Source: Chitinophagaceae bacterium
GTDB lineage: Bacteria; Bacteroidota; Bacteroidia; Chitinophagales; Chitinophagaceae
NCBI GenBank assembly: GCA_016720565.1
Contig: JADKKJ010000001.1
Span: forward strand, 310,001 to 374,000
DNA: 64,000 nucleotides
Direction: 5' to 3'
The position numbers and the translations under genes are program-made. The notes below the pieces were generated by a model. The model worked only from the letters and a program-made list of their open reading frames with translations, was not told where the DNA came from and searched no databases. Position 1 is the stretch's first letter; each line of letters starts with the position of its first letter. This document shows positions 40,362 through 49,050 of the stretch, piece by piece.

Positions 40362-42017
40362 TTATTTGTACAGCAGCTCGTAATATTCTGTGGCCATCCG
40401 GTTACTGTCGAACTGGAAACGAACATCTTTCATACCATTCTTCATCACTACCCTCCAGGTATTATAATCTTCATAGTAGAGTGGAAGGATCTCTTTTTCC
40501 AGGATCTCATAAAGTTTTTCAAGATCATATTCATCCTGCTCATGAGTTGCCATATTCGCATAATCTGCCTGTGGCACCACAAAACCATTATGCCCGTGGT
40601 TGATGAATTCAGGTATCCAGCCATCATCGGTAGAAACATTCACGGCACCATTCATGGCAGCCGTCATACCGGAGGTACCGGATGCTTCCCGGGGTACCCT
40701 TGGATTATTCAGCCAGGCATCTGCAGCCTGTTTGAGTCTTTTTGAAAGACTCAGTTCATAGCCCACCAGCACTGCCATATTCTTATATTGTTTACTGAGG
40801 TGTACCAACTGGTTGAATTCAGAGATGGCCGGGTGATCTACCGGGTAAGGCTTTCCTGCCCAGATAAGTTGAACAGGATATTTACTGTTATGCATCAGCT
40901 TGCGGAAACGTTCAGTATCCGTTGTGATCATATCTGCTCTTTTATAACCGGCAAAACGACGGGCCCATACAATAGTAAATACATTCGGATCAAAGATCTT
41001 TCCGGTCTGGTCGGCCACTATGTCGAATGCTCTTTTCTTCAGGTATTTCTTTCGGTCGTCGAACCAGTAATCATCGCCCACCTCCATGAATTTATAAAGT
41101 TGCTTATCTGCCCAATAACGCCAGTTCTGGGCATTGGTAATGGAAATGATAGGGCAGATATTCTCATACTTACTCCACATGGCCCTCGAAACTTCTCCAT
41201 GAAGACGCGAAACACCATTGCTTAAATGCGCAAATCGAAGCGCGGCCAGGGAATGATTAAACTGGTTATCGGGCATGCCGGTTAGTGCTTTCACTTCTTC
41301 TACGGAAAGCCCGCAGAAATAACTCATTTTATGGCATAGGTAAATATCGTGTTTCTCATTGCCGGCTTCCTCAGGGGTGTGAGTGGTGAAGACCATTCTT
41401 TTCTTTACTTCCTCGATATCCTTATTGTATTTATCGTAAAGATAAAATGCGGAAGAAATCGCATGCGCCTCATTGAGATGATAAAGTTCAGGATCGAATC
41501 CAAGAAGGTCAACCAGTTTTGCTCCTCCCGCACCCAGCAGGATGAACTGCGCGATCTTGGTGGCCACGTTGGCATCATATAAACGATGGGTGATGGTCTG
41601 CGATACATAATCATTCTCCGGAAGATCCGTGGATAGCAGGAACAGCGGGGCTGTTTTGAAAGTTTCCGGATTCAGGTAATAGGCTTTTACCCATACCGGT
41701 GTTTCATGGATATTGACCTGGAATTTAATGCCAGTGTCTTCCAGGAAACTATATTGTTTTTCGTTCCAGGTCACTTCCAGGGTTTGATCCTGGTTCCTTT
41801 CCTGGTCGTAATAACCATATTTCCAGAGTATACCTACCGCGATCATATTCTGACGTAATTCGTAGGCGCTGCGAAGGTGGGACCCCGCAAGGAATCCAAG
41901 TCCGCCGCTATAGATCTTTAACGGCTGGTGGGTGGCAAATTCCATGGAAAAATAGGCCACTTTTTTCTTAAACTGTTGATCTACAGGGTATGGGACGACA
42001 AAAGGACTAAAACTCAT
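40362..42017 (-). CDS. glgP: alpha-glucan phosphorylase-like protein (GT35 short form) lacking the PLP lysine
   Basis: The 551-residue protein belongs to the short alpha-glucan phosphorylase group: KVAYFSMEFATHQPLKIYSG and GLGFLAGSHLRSA at the start, LYHLNEAHAISSAF, VFTTHTPEEAGNEKHD, RRFAGYKRADMITTD and PREASGTSGMTAAMNGAVN at the end. In working phosphorylases the last block reads GTSxMK with the Lys that binds pyridoxal phosphate; here that residue is Thr (ACG codon, in frame). It may therefore not be phosphorolytic, or may use another group. IspH and a GH13 enzyme follow upstream on the same strand; GH13 suggests a link to glycogen metabolism. Confidence 0.85.
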   Translation of the reverse strand: MSFSPFVVPYPVDQQFKKKVAYFSMEFATHQPLKIYSGGLGFLAGSHLRSAYELRQNMIAVGILWKYGYYDQERNQDQTLEVTWNEKQYSFLEDTGIKFQVNIHETPVWVKAYYLNPETFKTAPLFLLSTDLPENDYVSQTITHRLYDANVATKIAQFILLGAGGAKLVDLLGFDPELYHLNEAHAISSAFYLYDKYNKDIEEVKKRMVFTTHTPEEAGNEKHDIYLCHKMSYFCGLSVEEVKALTGMPDNQFNHSLAALRFAHLSNGVSRLHGEVSRAMWSKYENICPIISITNAQNWRYWADKQLYKFMEVGDDYWFDDRKKYLKKRAFDIVADQTGKIFDPNVFTIVWARRFAGYKRADMITTDTERFRKLMHNSKYPVQLIWAGKPYPVDHPAISEFNQLVHLSKQYKNMAVLVGYELSLSKRLKQAADAWLNNPRVPREASGTSGMTAAMNGAVNVSTDDGWIPEFINHGHNGFVVPQADYANMATHEQDEYDLEKLYEILEKEILPLYYEDYNTWRVVMKNGMKDVRFQFDSNRMATEYYELLYK

Positions 42018-42059
42018 ATTGTGTTCTTTTTACACGAAGGTGCAATATAACGGAAAATT

Positions 42060-43268
42060 TTAGATAGTATCAGGGGGCTTGCTGGCGCCGGGAACGCAGG
42101 AGGCCAGTTTGATCATCACCTCTTCTACAATGGCATCCGGGCAGGAGGCCCCGCTGGTGATCAAAACCCGAAGCGGATCTTTGTTTGGTAACCAGTTCCT
42201 GGTCTGTATTTCTTTTTTCTGGTGCAGGTCGAAATGATGGATCTCGTTACCTGAAATGATCTTTCCTTCATTACTGATAAAAAAAGTTGGCAGCTTCAAT
42301 TCACAGAGTTCAACCAGGTGGGAAGTGTTGGATGAATTATATCCTCCTACCACAATGGCCAGGTCCGCTTTTTCTTCCAGCATTTTATTTACCGCGGTCT
42401 GGTTATCATTGGTGGCGTAACAAAGCGTATCCCGGGTATCTGCGAAATGGGCCTCAACATTCTCTTCGCCATATTTTTCGACCATGATTTTTTTCAGGAG
42501 GTCTGCAATGGCCTGGGTATCGGTAGCCAGCATCGTGGTTTGGTTGATCACCCCAATGCGTTGCAGGTCTTTTTTAACATCGAAACCTCCTGAGAACTGG
42601 CCTTCAAATTCTTTATAGAATGCATCGGCAGGAATTTCATTCTTAATATACATGGCCAGGCGAATGGTCTGTTCCATATCCCTTACAATAAGGGCAGGCC
42701 CATAGGAAGCTGCCCTTGAAAAGGTGGCCCTGGTTTCTTCATGGCCGGGCTTGCCATGGATCACCAGGCTATACTCTTTTTTAGCGATCACTTCGCCACG
42801 ATTCCAGACCTTTTCCACGAATGGGCAGGTAGTATCATATTTCGCTGTGCTGATCCCTTTTTCATTCAGCATTTTTTCTATGTCAAGCGTAGTTCCAAAG
42901 GCCGGGATCATTACAATATCACCGCTATGAAGGGTGTCAAAAGGGATCTGTTGCTTTCCATACGTATCCTGCAGAAATGAAATACCATGCGCTCGCAGGT
43001 CGGCATTCACCTGGGGATTATGTATCATCTCACTTAAAAGAAAGATCCTTTTGCCGGGGTTTTCTTCCACGGTCCTGAAGGCGATCTCAATGGCGTTCTC
43101 TACTCCATAACAAAAACCGAAATGCCGGGCCAGCAGTATATGAAGCGTGCCAAGATCTATGAACGTAGGGGTGAAATCCTTTTTCATCTTGTCCGCTTCT
43201 TTCCGCTTCCTCTTGATCGCGGAGATCAGCGGACTTCTATAAATAATGGGAACATCAAAGGATTTCAT
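42060..43268 (-). CDS. ispH: 4-hydroxy-3-methylbut-2-enyl diphosphate reductase
   Basis: The 402-residue iron-sulfur enzyme carries out the last step of the MEP isoprenoid pathway, making IPP and DMAPP. The three cluster cysteines are visible: HFGFCYGVENAIEIA, YDTTCPFVEKVW and TSGASCPDAIVEEV. The substrate-binding IHGKPGHEET and VGGYNSSNTSHLVELC blocks are present. It is longer than E. coli IspH (316) because of a 45-residue N-terminal extension and inserted loops, a form common in Bacteroidota. A TATCTTTA box lies four bases before the ATG. Confidence 0.96.
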   Translation of the reverse strand: MKSFDVPIIYRSPLISAIKRKRKEADKMKKDFTPTFIDLGTLHILLARHFGFCYGVENAIEIAFRTVEENPGKRIFLLSEMIHNPQVNADLRAHGISFLQDTYGKQQIPFDTLHSGDIVMIPAFGTTLDIEKMLNEKGISTAKYDTTCPFVEKVWNRGEVIAKKEYSLVIHGKPGHEETRATFSRAASYGPALIVRDMEQTIRLAMYIKNEIPADAFYKEFEGQFSGGFDVKKDLQRIGVINQTTMLATDTQAIADLLKKIMVEKYGEENVEAHFADTRDTLCYATNDNQTAVNKMLEEKADLAIVVGGYNSSNTSHLVELCELKLPTFFISNEGKIISGNEIHHFDLHQKKEIQTRNWLPNKDPLRVLITSGASCPDAIVEEVMIKLASCVPGASKPPDTI

Positions 43269-43272
43269 ACTG

Positions 43273-43280
43273 TAAAGATA
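43273..43280 (-). promoter_or_regulatory. -7 promoter box TATCTTTA for ispH
   Basis: A 7/8 match on the minus strand, four bases before the ATG at 43268. Confidence 0.5.
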
Positions 43281-43301
43281 GGCAGGAGAAGTTTGGGTTA
43301 A

Positions 43302-44537
43302 TTATGCTATAATAACATATCCGCCAGCTATTAGTTCATGACGGCAATTGTCTTTACTCAGGGAAATCCTGTCATCGTGGATATTTACTTCCAGTTCCTC
43401 CTTTGACAGATTCAATACGACGGTTATTGTTTCTGATTCGGTGGCCCTTTGGTAGGCAAAAACCTTTGCAGGCTGGTCATGTTTCAGAATATGTGTCCGT
43501 ACTGAACTATCACCGGCCCTTAAAGCCGGATGGAATTTCTTCAATGATAATAGTTCCTTATAAAAACCGTGCAACTCATATTCACCGTTCCATGTAATGG
43601 CTGCTTTGTCGAAAAAGGCTAGTCTTTTTTTATTTGGCATTTCCTGTCCTGTATAGATCAGCGGAATTCCATCCCATGTAATACTGAATACGGCCAATAC
43701 CAAAGCAAGGTCGCCGAATTTTTCATACTCTGTGCCATTCCAGCTATTCTCATCATGGTTGCTGGTAAACCATGCGCGCAGGCACTGCGGGCCCAGGTCG
43801 TCATATTTTTTTAATATCCCGATCAGTTCAGCAAGCGTTCGTTCATTCTTTGCATATTTTTCCGATTCATGCATCCACATCCATGAATAACTGCCATCAA
43901 AAACTTCACCATATTCCGGCTTTTCCATTTCATCAAATTCTCCCAGCCAGAACAGGGGTTTGATGGCATCCAGTTGCGGACGGGCTTGTTGCCAGAATTC
44001 CAGTCTTACCCAGAAAGCCAGGTCGCAGCGAAATCCATCAAAATCAAATTCCGTGATCCACCATTTCATGGCATCGATCATGGCCGCTGAAACTAAGGGA
44101 TTATCGTAATTAAGTTCAATGATGTCCTCCATACCGGAAGCCATTTTAAACTCATTGCGTTCGGTATCGAATTTATAATAATCGGGATGCTCCAGGGTCC
44201 AGCTATGATCCCAGCCCGTATGATTGGCCACCCAATCAATGATCAGTTTAAAACCCATTACATGTGCCAGGTTCACCAGTTCTCTGAGGTCAGCTTCGTT
44301 TCCAAATTCAGGATTGATACTTTTATAATCAGAGCAGGCATAATAGCTGCCCATCGTTCCTTTCATGTTCTTCTCAGAAATAGGCGTAAGGGGCATGAAC
44401 CAAAGTGTTTCAATACCCATATCCTTTAACCTGGGTAATTCTTTGGCAAAGGCCCTGAAATTCCCTTCCGCAGAATACTGCCGCAAATTGACTTCGTAAA
44501 TATTGGTGGTGGCTACCCAATCTGGTCTCTTGTTCAT
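43302..44537 (-). CDS. GH13 alpha-amylase-family enzyme
   Basis: The 411-residue protein has a (beta/alpha)8 barrel with the four GH13 regions: DWVANHTGWDH (region I), DGFRCDLAFWV (nucleophile Asp), FWLGEFDEMEKPEY (acid/base Glu) and FTSNHDENSWNG (transition-state Asp). No signal peptide is seen, so it should be cytosolic and act on glycogen- or maltodextrin-like glucans. The small C-terminal beta domain is present (VVLNLSKEELEVNI). The exact reaction cannot be read. A TAACTTTC box precedes the start by four bases. Confidence 0.9.
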   Translation of the reverse strand: MNKRPDWVATTNIYEVNLRQYSAEGNFRAFAKELPRLKDMGIETLWFMPLTPISEKNMKGTMGSYYACSDYKSINPEFGNEADLRELVNLAHVMGFKLIIDWVANHTGWDHSWTLEHPDYYKFDTERNEFKMASGMEDIIELNYDNPLVSAAMIDAMKWWITEFDFDGFRCDLAFWVRLEFWQQARPQLDAIKPLFWLGEFDEMEKPEYGEVFDGSYSWMWMHESEKYAKNERTLAELIGILKKYDDLGPQCLRAWFTSNHDENSWNGTEYEKFGDLALVLAVFSITWDGIPLIYTGQEMPNKKRLAFFDKAAITWNGEYELHGFYKELLSLKKFHPALRAGDSSVRTHILKHDQPAKVFAYQRATESETITVVLNLSKEELEVNIHDDRISLSKDNCRHELIAGGYVIIA

Positions 44538-44541
44538 AGCG

Positions 44542-44549
44542 GAAAGTTA
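44542..44549 (-). promoter_or_regulatory. -7 promoter box TAACTTTC for the GH13 gene
   Basis: A 7/8 match on the minus strand, four bases before the ATG at 44537 and directly downstream of the degP terminator. Confidence 0.45.
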
Positions 44550-44551
44550 CC

Positions 44552-44583
44552 AAAAAAAATAGCCTCAGGGATACTGAGGCTAT
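44552..44583 (-). terminator. Rho-independent terminator of degP
   Basis: On the minus strand ATAGCCTCAG (44583-44574), a TATCC loop, then CTGAGGCTAT (44568-44559) followed by a run of Ts (44559-44552). Confidence 0.9.
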
Positions 44584-44605
44584 TTCAAATGAGTTAGGGA
44601 TAGTA

Positions 44606-46096
44606 TTATTCCTGTCCAAGATTCAATGGGTAACGATAGATACCATCATAGCCAGGATAGAAACCTTCCAGTTGGGCGGTCTCACCTTTCAATGAACGGA
44701 TCGCAGCAGTCAGCTCTTCAAGATTGCTGATATCGGTACCATTTATACTGGTGATGATAAAGCCTGCTTCCATCCTTGTTTTACTGAACATTCCGCCTGC
44801 TTTTATGGATTTTACCAATACACCACCTTCCACTCCATATTTTTCAGCGGTCTTGCTATCGATTGTCTGCAAGTCTGCCCCAAGTTTTTCTCCCAATAAA
44901 GAACCGGTAGCCTGCTCAACTGTTGGGGTCTTTGCAGAAAGCACTGCGGAGGTAACGAAATCTTTTCCATTTCTTTTATAGGAAATACTGATCTTTTCTC
45001 CTGCATTATAGGAGGAAATAGTTGCCTGCAATTCGGTCCAGGAATAAATATTCACATCGTTGATCTTAGTGATCACATCTCCTGCTTTTAATCCGCTGGA
45101 AGCTGCTGCGCCATCCTTTGCCACAGAACCAATATAGGCGCCATCACCGGCATCAAATTTATCTTCCGCTACGGTTACGCCCAGGTAAGGCCTCTTTACA
45201 TCACCAAATTTGATCAGGTCGTTCACGATCTTTTTCACCAGGTTCACCGGAATAGCGAATGAATAACCCGCATAGGTTCCGGTGGGTGCATAGATCGCGG
45301 AGTTGATGCCTACCAGTTGTCCATCGGTAGTGATCAGGGCTCCGCCGGAATTACCCTGGTTCACAGCGGCATCCGTTTGTATGAAAGATTCGATAGGTGT
45401 TTTGCTCTGGCGGCCATTGATGCCGATATTCCTTCCTTTTGCGCTTACGATCCCCGCGGTCACCGTTGTTTCCAGTGTAAGCGGATACCCTACTGCAAGC
45501 ACCCACTGGCCAAGTTTCACATTATCAGAATTGCCATAGAGCAGGAAAGGAAAACCTGTGCCATCGATCTTCAATACGGCGATATCAGAGCTTGGGTCCT
45601 TACCGATCAGCCTGGCCTTGTATGTTTTTTTATTGCTGAGTGTAACGGTGATCTCATCGGCAACACCATCACCACCATCAGAAACCACGTGGTTATTTGT
45701 TACTATATAACCATCTTCACTAATGATCACACCACTTCCGGAGGCTCTTTGCTCAGGCTGTACAGTGGGTCCGAAATTGAAGATATCGCCAAACATATCT
45801 TCCAGTGAATTTCCCCTGCTTCCTCTGGGCAACTGGTTGCTGATCTTTTTCGCCGGGATCTTGGTCTTGATATGCACCACAGCCGGTACTGCGGCGCTGG
45901 CTGCTTTGGTAAAGTCGATAGGGTCCGCATTTCCGCTAACCTTATCGAAAAAACCTGCATAATTCGCCGGGGCCTTGCCATCAACAGTTTGTACAAAAGA
46001 GGTCCTGGCGGGATTCAGTTTGCTGTAGATAGCCACACTGCTAACTGCTGAAACGGCACTAATAGCCACGATCAGCATCACTTGTTTCCATTTCAT
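44606..46096 (-). CDS. degP: periplasmic serine protease DegP/HtrA
   Basis: The 496-residue envelope quality-control protease has an N-terminal membrane anchor or uncleaved signal (VMLIVAISAVSAVSSVAIY), a trypsin-like domain with the triad in IVTNNHVVSD (His), DPSSDIAVLKID (Asp) and AVNQGNSGGALIT (Ser), and two PDZ domains (about 290-380, starting RPYLGVTVAED, and about 395-490). Length and order match Do-like proteases. The upstream region has an inverted repeat at 46153-46168 overlapping the probable -7 box, suggesting stress control. Confidence 0.95.
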   Translation of the reverse strand: MKWKQVMLIVAISAVSAVSSVAIYSKLNPARTSFVQTVDGKAPANYAGFFDKVSGNADPIDFTKAASAAVPAVVHIKTKIPAKKISNQLPRGSRGNSLEDMFGDIFNFGPTVQPEQRASGSGVIISEDGYIVTNNHVVSDGGDGVADEITVTLSNKKTYKARLIGKDPSSDIAVLKIDGTGFPFLLYGNSDNVKLGQWVLAVGYPLTLETTVTAGIVSAKGRNIGINGRQSKTPIESFIQTDAAVNQGNSGGALITTDGQLVGINSAIYAPTGTYAGYSFAIPVNLVKKIVNDLIKFGDVKRPYLGVTVAEDKFDAGDGAYIGSVAKDGAAASSGLKAGDVITKINDVNIYSWTELQATISSYNAGEKISISYKRNGKDFVTSAVLSAKTPTVEQATGSLLGEKLGADLQTIDSKTAEKYGVEGGVLVKSIKAGGMFSKTRMEAGFIITSINGTDISNLEELTAAIRSLKGETAQLEGFYPGYDGIYRYPLNLGQE

Positions 46097-46152
46097 AGTT
46101 GTATTCAGAATTTAATTGTTATTATTCGTTTGTTCCTTAGACTCTACAAAAT

Positions 46153-46168
46153 AACGAAGGCATTCGTT
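46153..46168. promoter_or_regulatory. inverted repeat overlapping the probable degP promoter
   Basis: AACGAA-GGCA-TTCGTT is a perfect six-base inverted repeat. On the minus strand TTATTTTG (46154-46147), a 7/8 match to the -7 consensus, starts inside it, about 50 bases before the degP ATG. It is a candidate regulator site. Confidence 0.4.
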
Positions 46169-46266
46169 CGCTTAATTGCCTCAAAACCAGTTTAACATTT
46201 AATTTACCATGACCTTCGTACTTAAAAATACAGAGAAAGCACGGTTTCCGGAATACCCGCTTCCCC

Positions 46267-47283
46267 TCAATTTTGGGCCAAACCGGCCAGAAATGACAAG
46301 CTGTCAATGCCGTCTGCATAATCGCCGAGTCCCGGTTGCTGGGATAACCCAAAAGGGATGCCGTCTTTACCTACCAGGCATTGAAGGTCAGGATGACCCG
46401 ACAATTTTTCCGCGGGCTTATCAGAAGGGTCGTAAAATTCATAATTGAGCTGGCTGATTGGGGAGAAGAAGGAAGCATCCTCGATCAGCAGGATAGAACC
46501 GTTGGTCATATAGTATTTTTTATTCAGCAGGTTTATGGCCAGGTTATAATCGTAATTGTTTTTGTACTTGTGCTGGTCGATCATCCAGTTATATTTTTTG
46601 AAGGCCTCCAGCAGCGGAACAAAATCATAGTCAGTGGGCACATAGATCTTGGTCACGTTGCGGCAACCTAAACCGAAGTAGAGATAAACGTCATCGGCCA
46701 AAGCCTCCAGTTCGGCGAATGTTTCTTCTCCTGTTAATACAGATACGGATGTCCTGTTCTTTCGGATGATATGCGGATAGCGATTGAAATAGTATTCGAA
46801 ATAGCGGGATGAATTATTGCTGCCGGTAGCAATATAGGCATCACAGGCTTTCAGCATTTCTGCCTCCCGGGTCATGGCCCCTGCTTCTTCCGACCAGGAG
46901 GCGATCTTCTGGAGCAGGTGGTTGATCAAAACCTTGTCACGGGATGAAAACTTTACCAGTGCTTGGTTTCCACTGATAAAAACAGACAGCCAGTCGTGGA
47001 ACCCTACCAGGGGGATATTCCCTGCCATTACAATACCAATCGTCTTTGGCCGGGTCAGATCCTCCTGAAAGGCTGCATATGCCGGATTGGATATCCATTG
47101 TTCCAACCGGTCTTTTGACAGGAAGGCATGGGCAATATTCCGGGTGGCCGATTCCACAAATTCCGGAATGAACCAATTGTTTTCCCGGTAAGCCCTGTCT
47201 TTTGCTTCCAGCCAATCCGGATCAGCGGAGAGCATATATTCACCTAATTGGGATAATAGCCCGATACGATATGGTAATTTCAT
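46267..47283 (-). CDS. LuxC-type acyl-CoA/acyl-protein reductase
   Basis: The 338-residue protein of the LuxC family, related to aldehyde dehydrogenases, reduces an activated acyl group to the aldehyde with NADPH. Visible are GIVMAGNIPLVGFHDWLSV (nucleotide-binding region), DAYIATGSNNSSRYFEYYF, and the acyl-accepting Cys C207 in LYFGLGCRNVTKIYVP. It is shorter than Vibrio LuxC (about 480). A LuxE-like synthetase is encoded at 17082-18059. A ferredoxin gene lies divergently, 96 bases away. Confidence 0.87.
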   Translation of the reverse strand: MKLPYRIGLLSQLGEYMLSADPDWLEAKDRAYRENNWFIPEFVESATRNIAHAFLSKDRLEQWISNPAYAAFQEDLTRPKTIGIVMAGNIPLVGFHDWLSVFISGNQALVKFSSRDKVLINHLLQKIASWSEEAGAMTREAEMLKACDAYIATGSNNSSRYFEYYFNRYPHIIRKNRTSVSVLTGEETFAELEALADDVYLYFGLGCRNVTKIYVPTDYDFVPLLEAFKKYNWMIDQHKYKNNYDYNLAINLLNKKYYMTNGSILLIEDASFFSPISQLNYEFYDPSDKPAEKLSGHPDLQCLVGKDGIPFGLSQQPGLGDYADGIDSLSFLAGLAQN

Positions 47284-47293
47284 TCCCCTTGTT

Positions 47294-47301
47294 TAAATTT
47301 G
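47294..47301 (+). promoter_or_regulatory. -7 promoter box TAAATTTG for the ferredoxin gene
   Basis: An exact consensus 78 bases before the ATG at 47380; this would give a leader of about 70 bases, unusually long for this window. Confidence 0.45.
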
Positions 47302-47379
47302 CTCAGATCGTTTATTGCGGCAAAGTTCCGTAATATTTAAAATGAAACGATCATTAATTCACACCTCAATCAACTTGCT

Positions 47380-47727
47380 ATGGCTATCAAGATCACCGAA
47401 GAATGTATCAATTGTGGCGCCTGCGAACCAGAATGTCCTAACAACGCTATTTATGAAGGTGGCGTAGAATGGGCCATTGCAGATGGCACTACCGTAAAAG
47501 GCTCTTACACCCTGATGGACGGAACTGTGGTAGATGCGGATGCGAAGAATGCGCCGGTATCTACAGATATTTATTATATCACCCCAAATAAGTGTACTGA
47601 GTGCCAGGGTTTCCATGAAGAGCCCCAGTGCGCAGCTGTTTGCCCGGTTGATTGCTGTGTTCCGGACGAAATGTACACCGAGACCGTAGATGAACTGATG
47701 GCGAAGAAGGCGAAATTGCATATCTAA
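47380..47727 (+). CDS. two-cluster (4Fe-4S dicluster) ferredoxin
   Basis: The 115-residue protein carries cluster motif one CINCGACEPECPNNA (C-x2-C-x2-C-x3-CP) and motif two CTECQGFHEEPQCAAVCPVD (C-x2-C-x8-C-x3-CP). It is a cytosolic low-potential electron carrier of the Chromatium/Allochromatium-type dicluster ferredoxins. The insert between the motifs (about 35 residues) is typical of the longer Bacteroidota form. Its redox partner is not shown; the divergent LuxC-like reductase is a neighbour but is expected to use NADPH. Confidence 0.92.
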   Translation: MAIKITEECINCGACEPECPNNAIYEGGVEWAIADGTTVKGSYTLMDGTVVDADAKNAPVSTDIYYITPNKCTECQGFHEEPQCAAVCPVDCCVPDEMYTETVDELMAKKAKLHI

Positions 47728-47848
47728 AATACCGATCAGGGATCAGAGATCAGAGTTTAGGCAACTAAACCCTGATCCCTAAACTCTAATCTTTTCATAT
47801 GTGCATAAATACTGACCCCAGTCATTGTTTAGGCCCGGAGAATAATCT

Positions 47849-47945
47849 TAAATTGTATCATGATCGCGGCTCTGCCGCCCTATTAGTGACGGGTGATATT
47901 TCCCGTTGTATAAAGGTGAAGGACACTATTTCCTTCACCTTTTTT
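47849..47945 (+). ncRNA. candidate small structured RNA ending in a terminator
   Basis: From a weak -7-like TAAATTG at 47849-47855 the sequence folds by eye into GCGGC-TCT-GCCGC (47866-47878), ACGGG-N8-CCCGT (47889-47906) and a terminal 11-base-pair hairpin with a T tail. The terminator is nearly 190 bases after the ferredoxin stop and points the same way, so it could also simply end a long ferredoxin mRNA. I recognise no known RNA family. Confidence 0.3.
47913..47945 (+). terminator. Rho-independent terminator
   Basis: Stem AAGGTGAAGGA (47913-47923), loop CACTATT, stem TCCTTCACCTT (47931-47941), then Ts to 47945. Confidence 0.9.
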
Positions 47946-48050
47946 ATTGTTTACCTTTCTCATTTTCACAATATATATAGTAAACTTCCTCTCCTTTAAT
48001 TGCGGGTCTTGAAATTTTCAGCAATATTTGCAGGTAAACCCTTTATATAA

Positions 48051-49040
48051 ATGAAGAGAAATATCGCGTTGGTGACCGGCGGTTTTTCGGGCGAGTCGGT
48101 GATCTCCTACAGATCGGCCGCTACCATTAGCAATAACCTTGACCGGGATCGGTATAATGTTTACCGCATCGATATCAATTCTGCGGGTTGGTTTCATGAT
48201 GAGGGTGATGGTAAAAAAGATCCGGTAGATAAAAATGATTTTTCGATTCTGGTTGACGGCAATAAAATAAAATTTGACGCGGTCTTTATCGGCATGCATG
48301 GCACACCCGGTGAAGATGGAAAACTGCAGGGATATTTTGATACCCTGCAAATACCCTATACTGGTTGCGATGCGGCCACTTCCGCCATTACCTTCAATAA
48401 ACGCTATGCTGTAGCAGTAGCCGGTATGGCAGGTATCCCTGTTTCAAATTCCGTTTTATTATTGAAGGATCAGTACAAAGGCAGCCAGGAGATCAGCAAC
48501 AGCCTGAAGTTCCCCGTATTCGTAAAACCGAATAATGGGGGCTCCAGTATCGGCATGTCTAAGGTGGACCAGCCCGATGAGTCACTTGAACCAGCCATCC
48601 GGAAAGCATTCAAAGAAGATGACCAGGTGCTGGTGGAAGAAATGATCAGTGGAAGGGAATTTACAGTGGGAGTATTTCGTTCAAAGGGAGAGATCACTGT
48701 GCTGCCGCTTACAGAGGTAAAAGCGCATGCAGAAAAAGCATTCTTTGATTTCGAAGCAAAGTACCAGGGCAAATCAACCGAGACCACCCCAGCCGAAGTG
48801 GATAAACCGATCGCTGAAAAGATCAGGGATACTGCAAAAAAAGTCTATGCCGCATTTAACTGCAGGGGTGTGGTTCGCATAGATTTTATTTATAACGAAG
48901 CCGCAGGCCGCCCTTTTATGCTGGAGGTCAATACCATCCCGGGACAAAGCGAGGCCAGCATTGTTCCCCAGCAGGTGAAATGCATGGGCTGGTCGTTGAA
49001 AGATTTTTATTCAAAACTTATTGAAGAGATATTACCTTAA
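48051..49040 (+). CDS. ddl: D-alanine--D-alanine ligase
   Basis: The 329-residue ATP-grasp enzyme makes the D-Ala-D-Ala dipeptide for peptidoglycan. Visible are NIALVTGGFSGESVISYRS (N-terminal domain), FIGMHGTPGEDGKLQGYFD (substrate loop), FPVFVKPNNGGSSIGMSKV (ATP-grasp core), and FMLEVNTIPGQSEASIVPQQ (metal ligands Glu and Asn, final domain). Length is normal. The PASTA gene follows after ten bases, an operon that joins two peptidoglycan-related genes. Confidence 0.96.
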   Translation: MKRNIALVTGGFSGESVISYRSAATISNNLDRDRYNVYRIDINSAGWFHDEGDGKKDPVDKNDFSILVDGNKIKFDAVFIGMHGTPGEDGKLQGYFDTLQIPYTGCDAATSAITFNKRYAVAVAGMAGIPVSNSVLLLKDQYKGSQEISNSLKFPVFVKPNNGGSSIGMSKVDQPDESLEPAIRKAFKEDDQVLVEEMISGREFTVGVFRSKGEITVLPLTEVKAHAEKAFFDFEAKYQGKSTETTPAEVDKPIAEKIRDTAKKVYAAFNCRGVVRIDFIYNEAAGRPFMLEVNTIPGQSEASIVPQQVKCMGWSLKDFYSKLIEEILP

Positions 49041-49050
49041 ACCTTAACGC

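Larger units (their letters stand above)
47728..48050. other. 323-base intergenic region with repeats and hairpins
   Basis: No convincing gene is present. The first 70 bases hold an imperfect inverted repeat made of GATCAGGGATCAG and CTGATCCCT around a small GTTTAG-GCAA-CTAAAC hairpin (47736-47782). Then come two short hairpins and a strong terminator (47866-47945), described separately. The last 100 bases are AT-rich and lead to ddl. A 66-codon frame (47799-47999) runs through the terminator and is not considered real. Confidence 0.6.

Noticed and set aside
45317..45808. 163-codon plus-strand frame inside degP
   Set aside because: Antisense shadow of the protease domain with no start context.
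47799..47999. 66-codon open frame after the ferredoxin gene
   Set aside because: It runs straight through a strong terminator hairpin and has no recognisable motif; better explained as non-coding.
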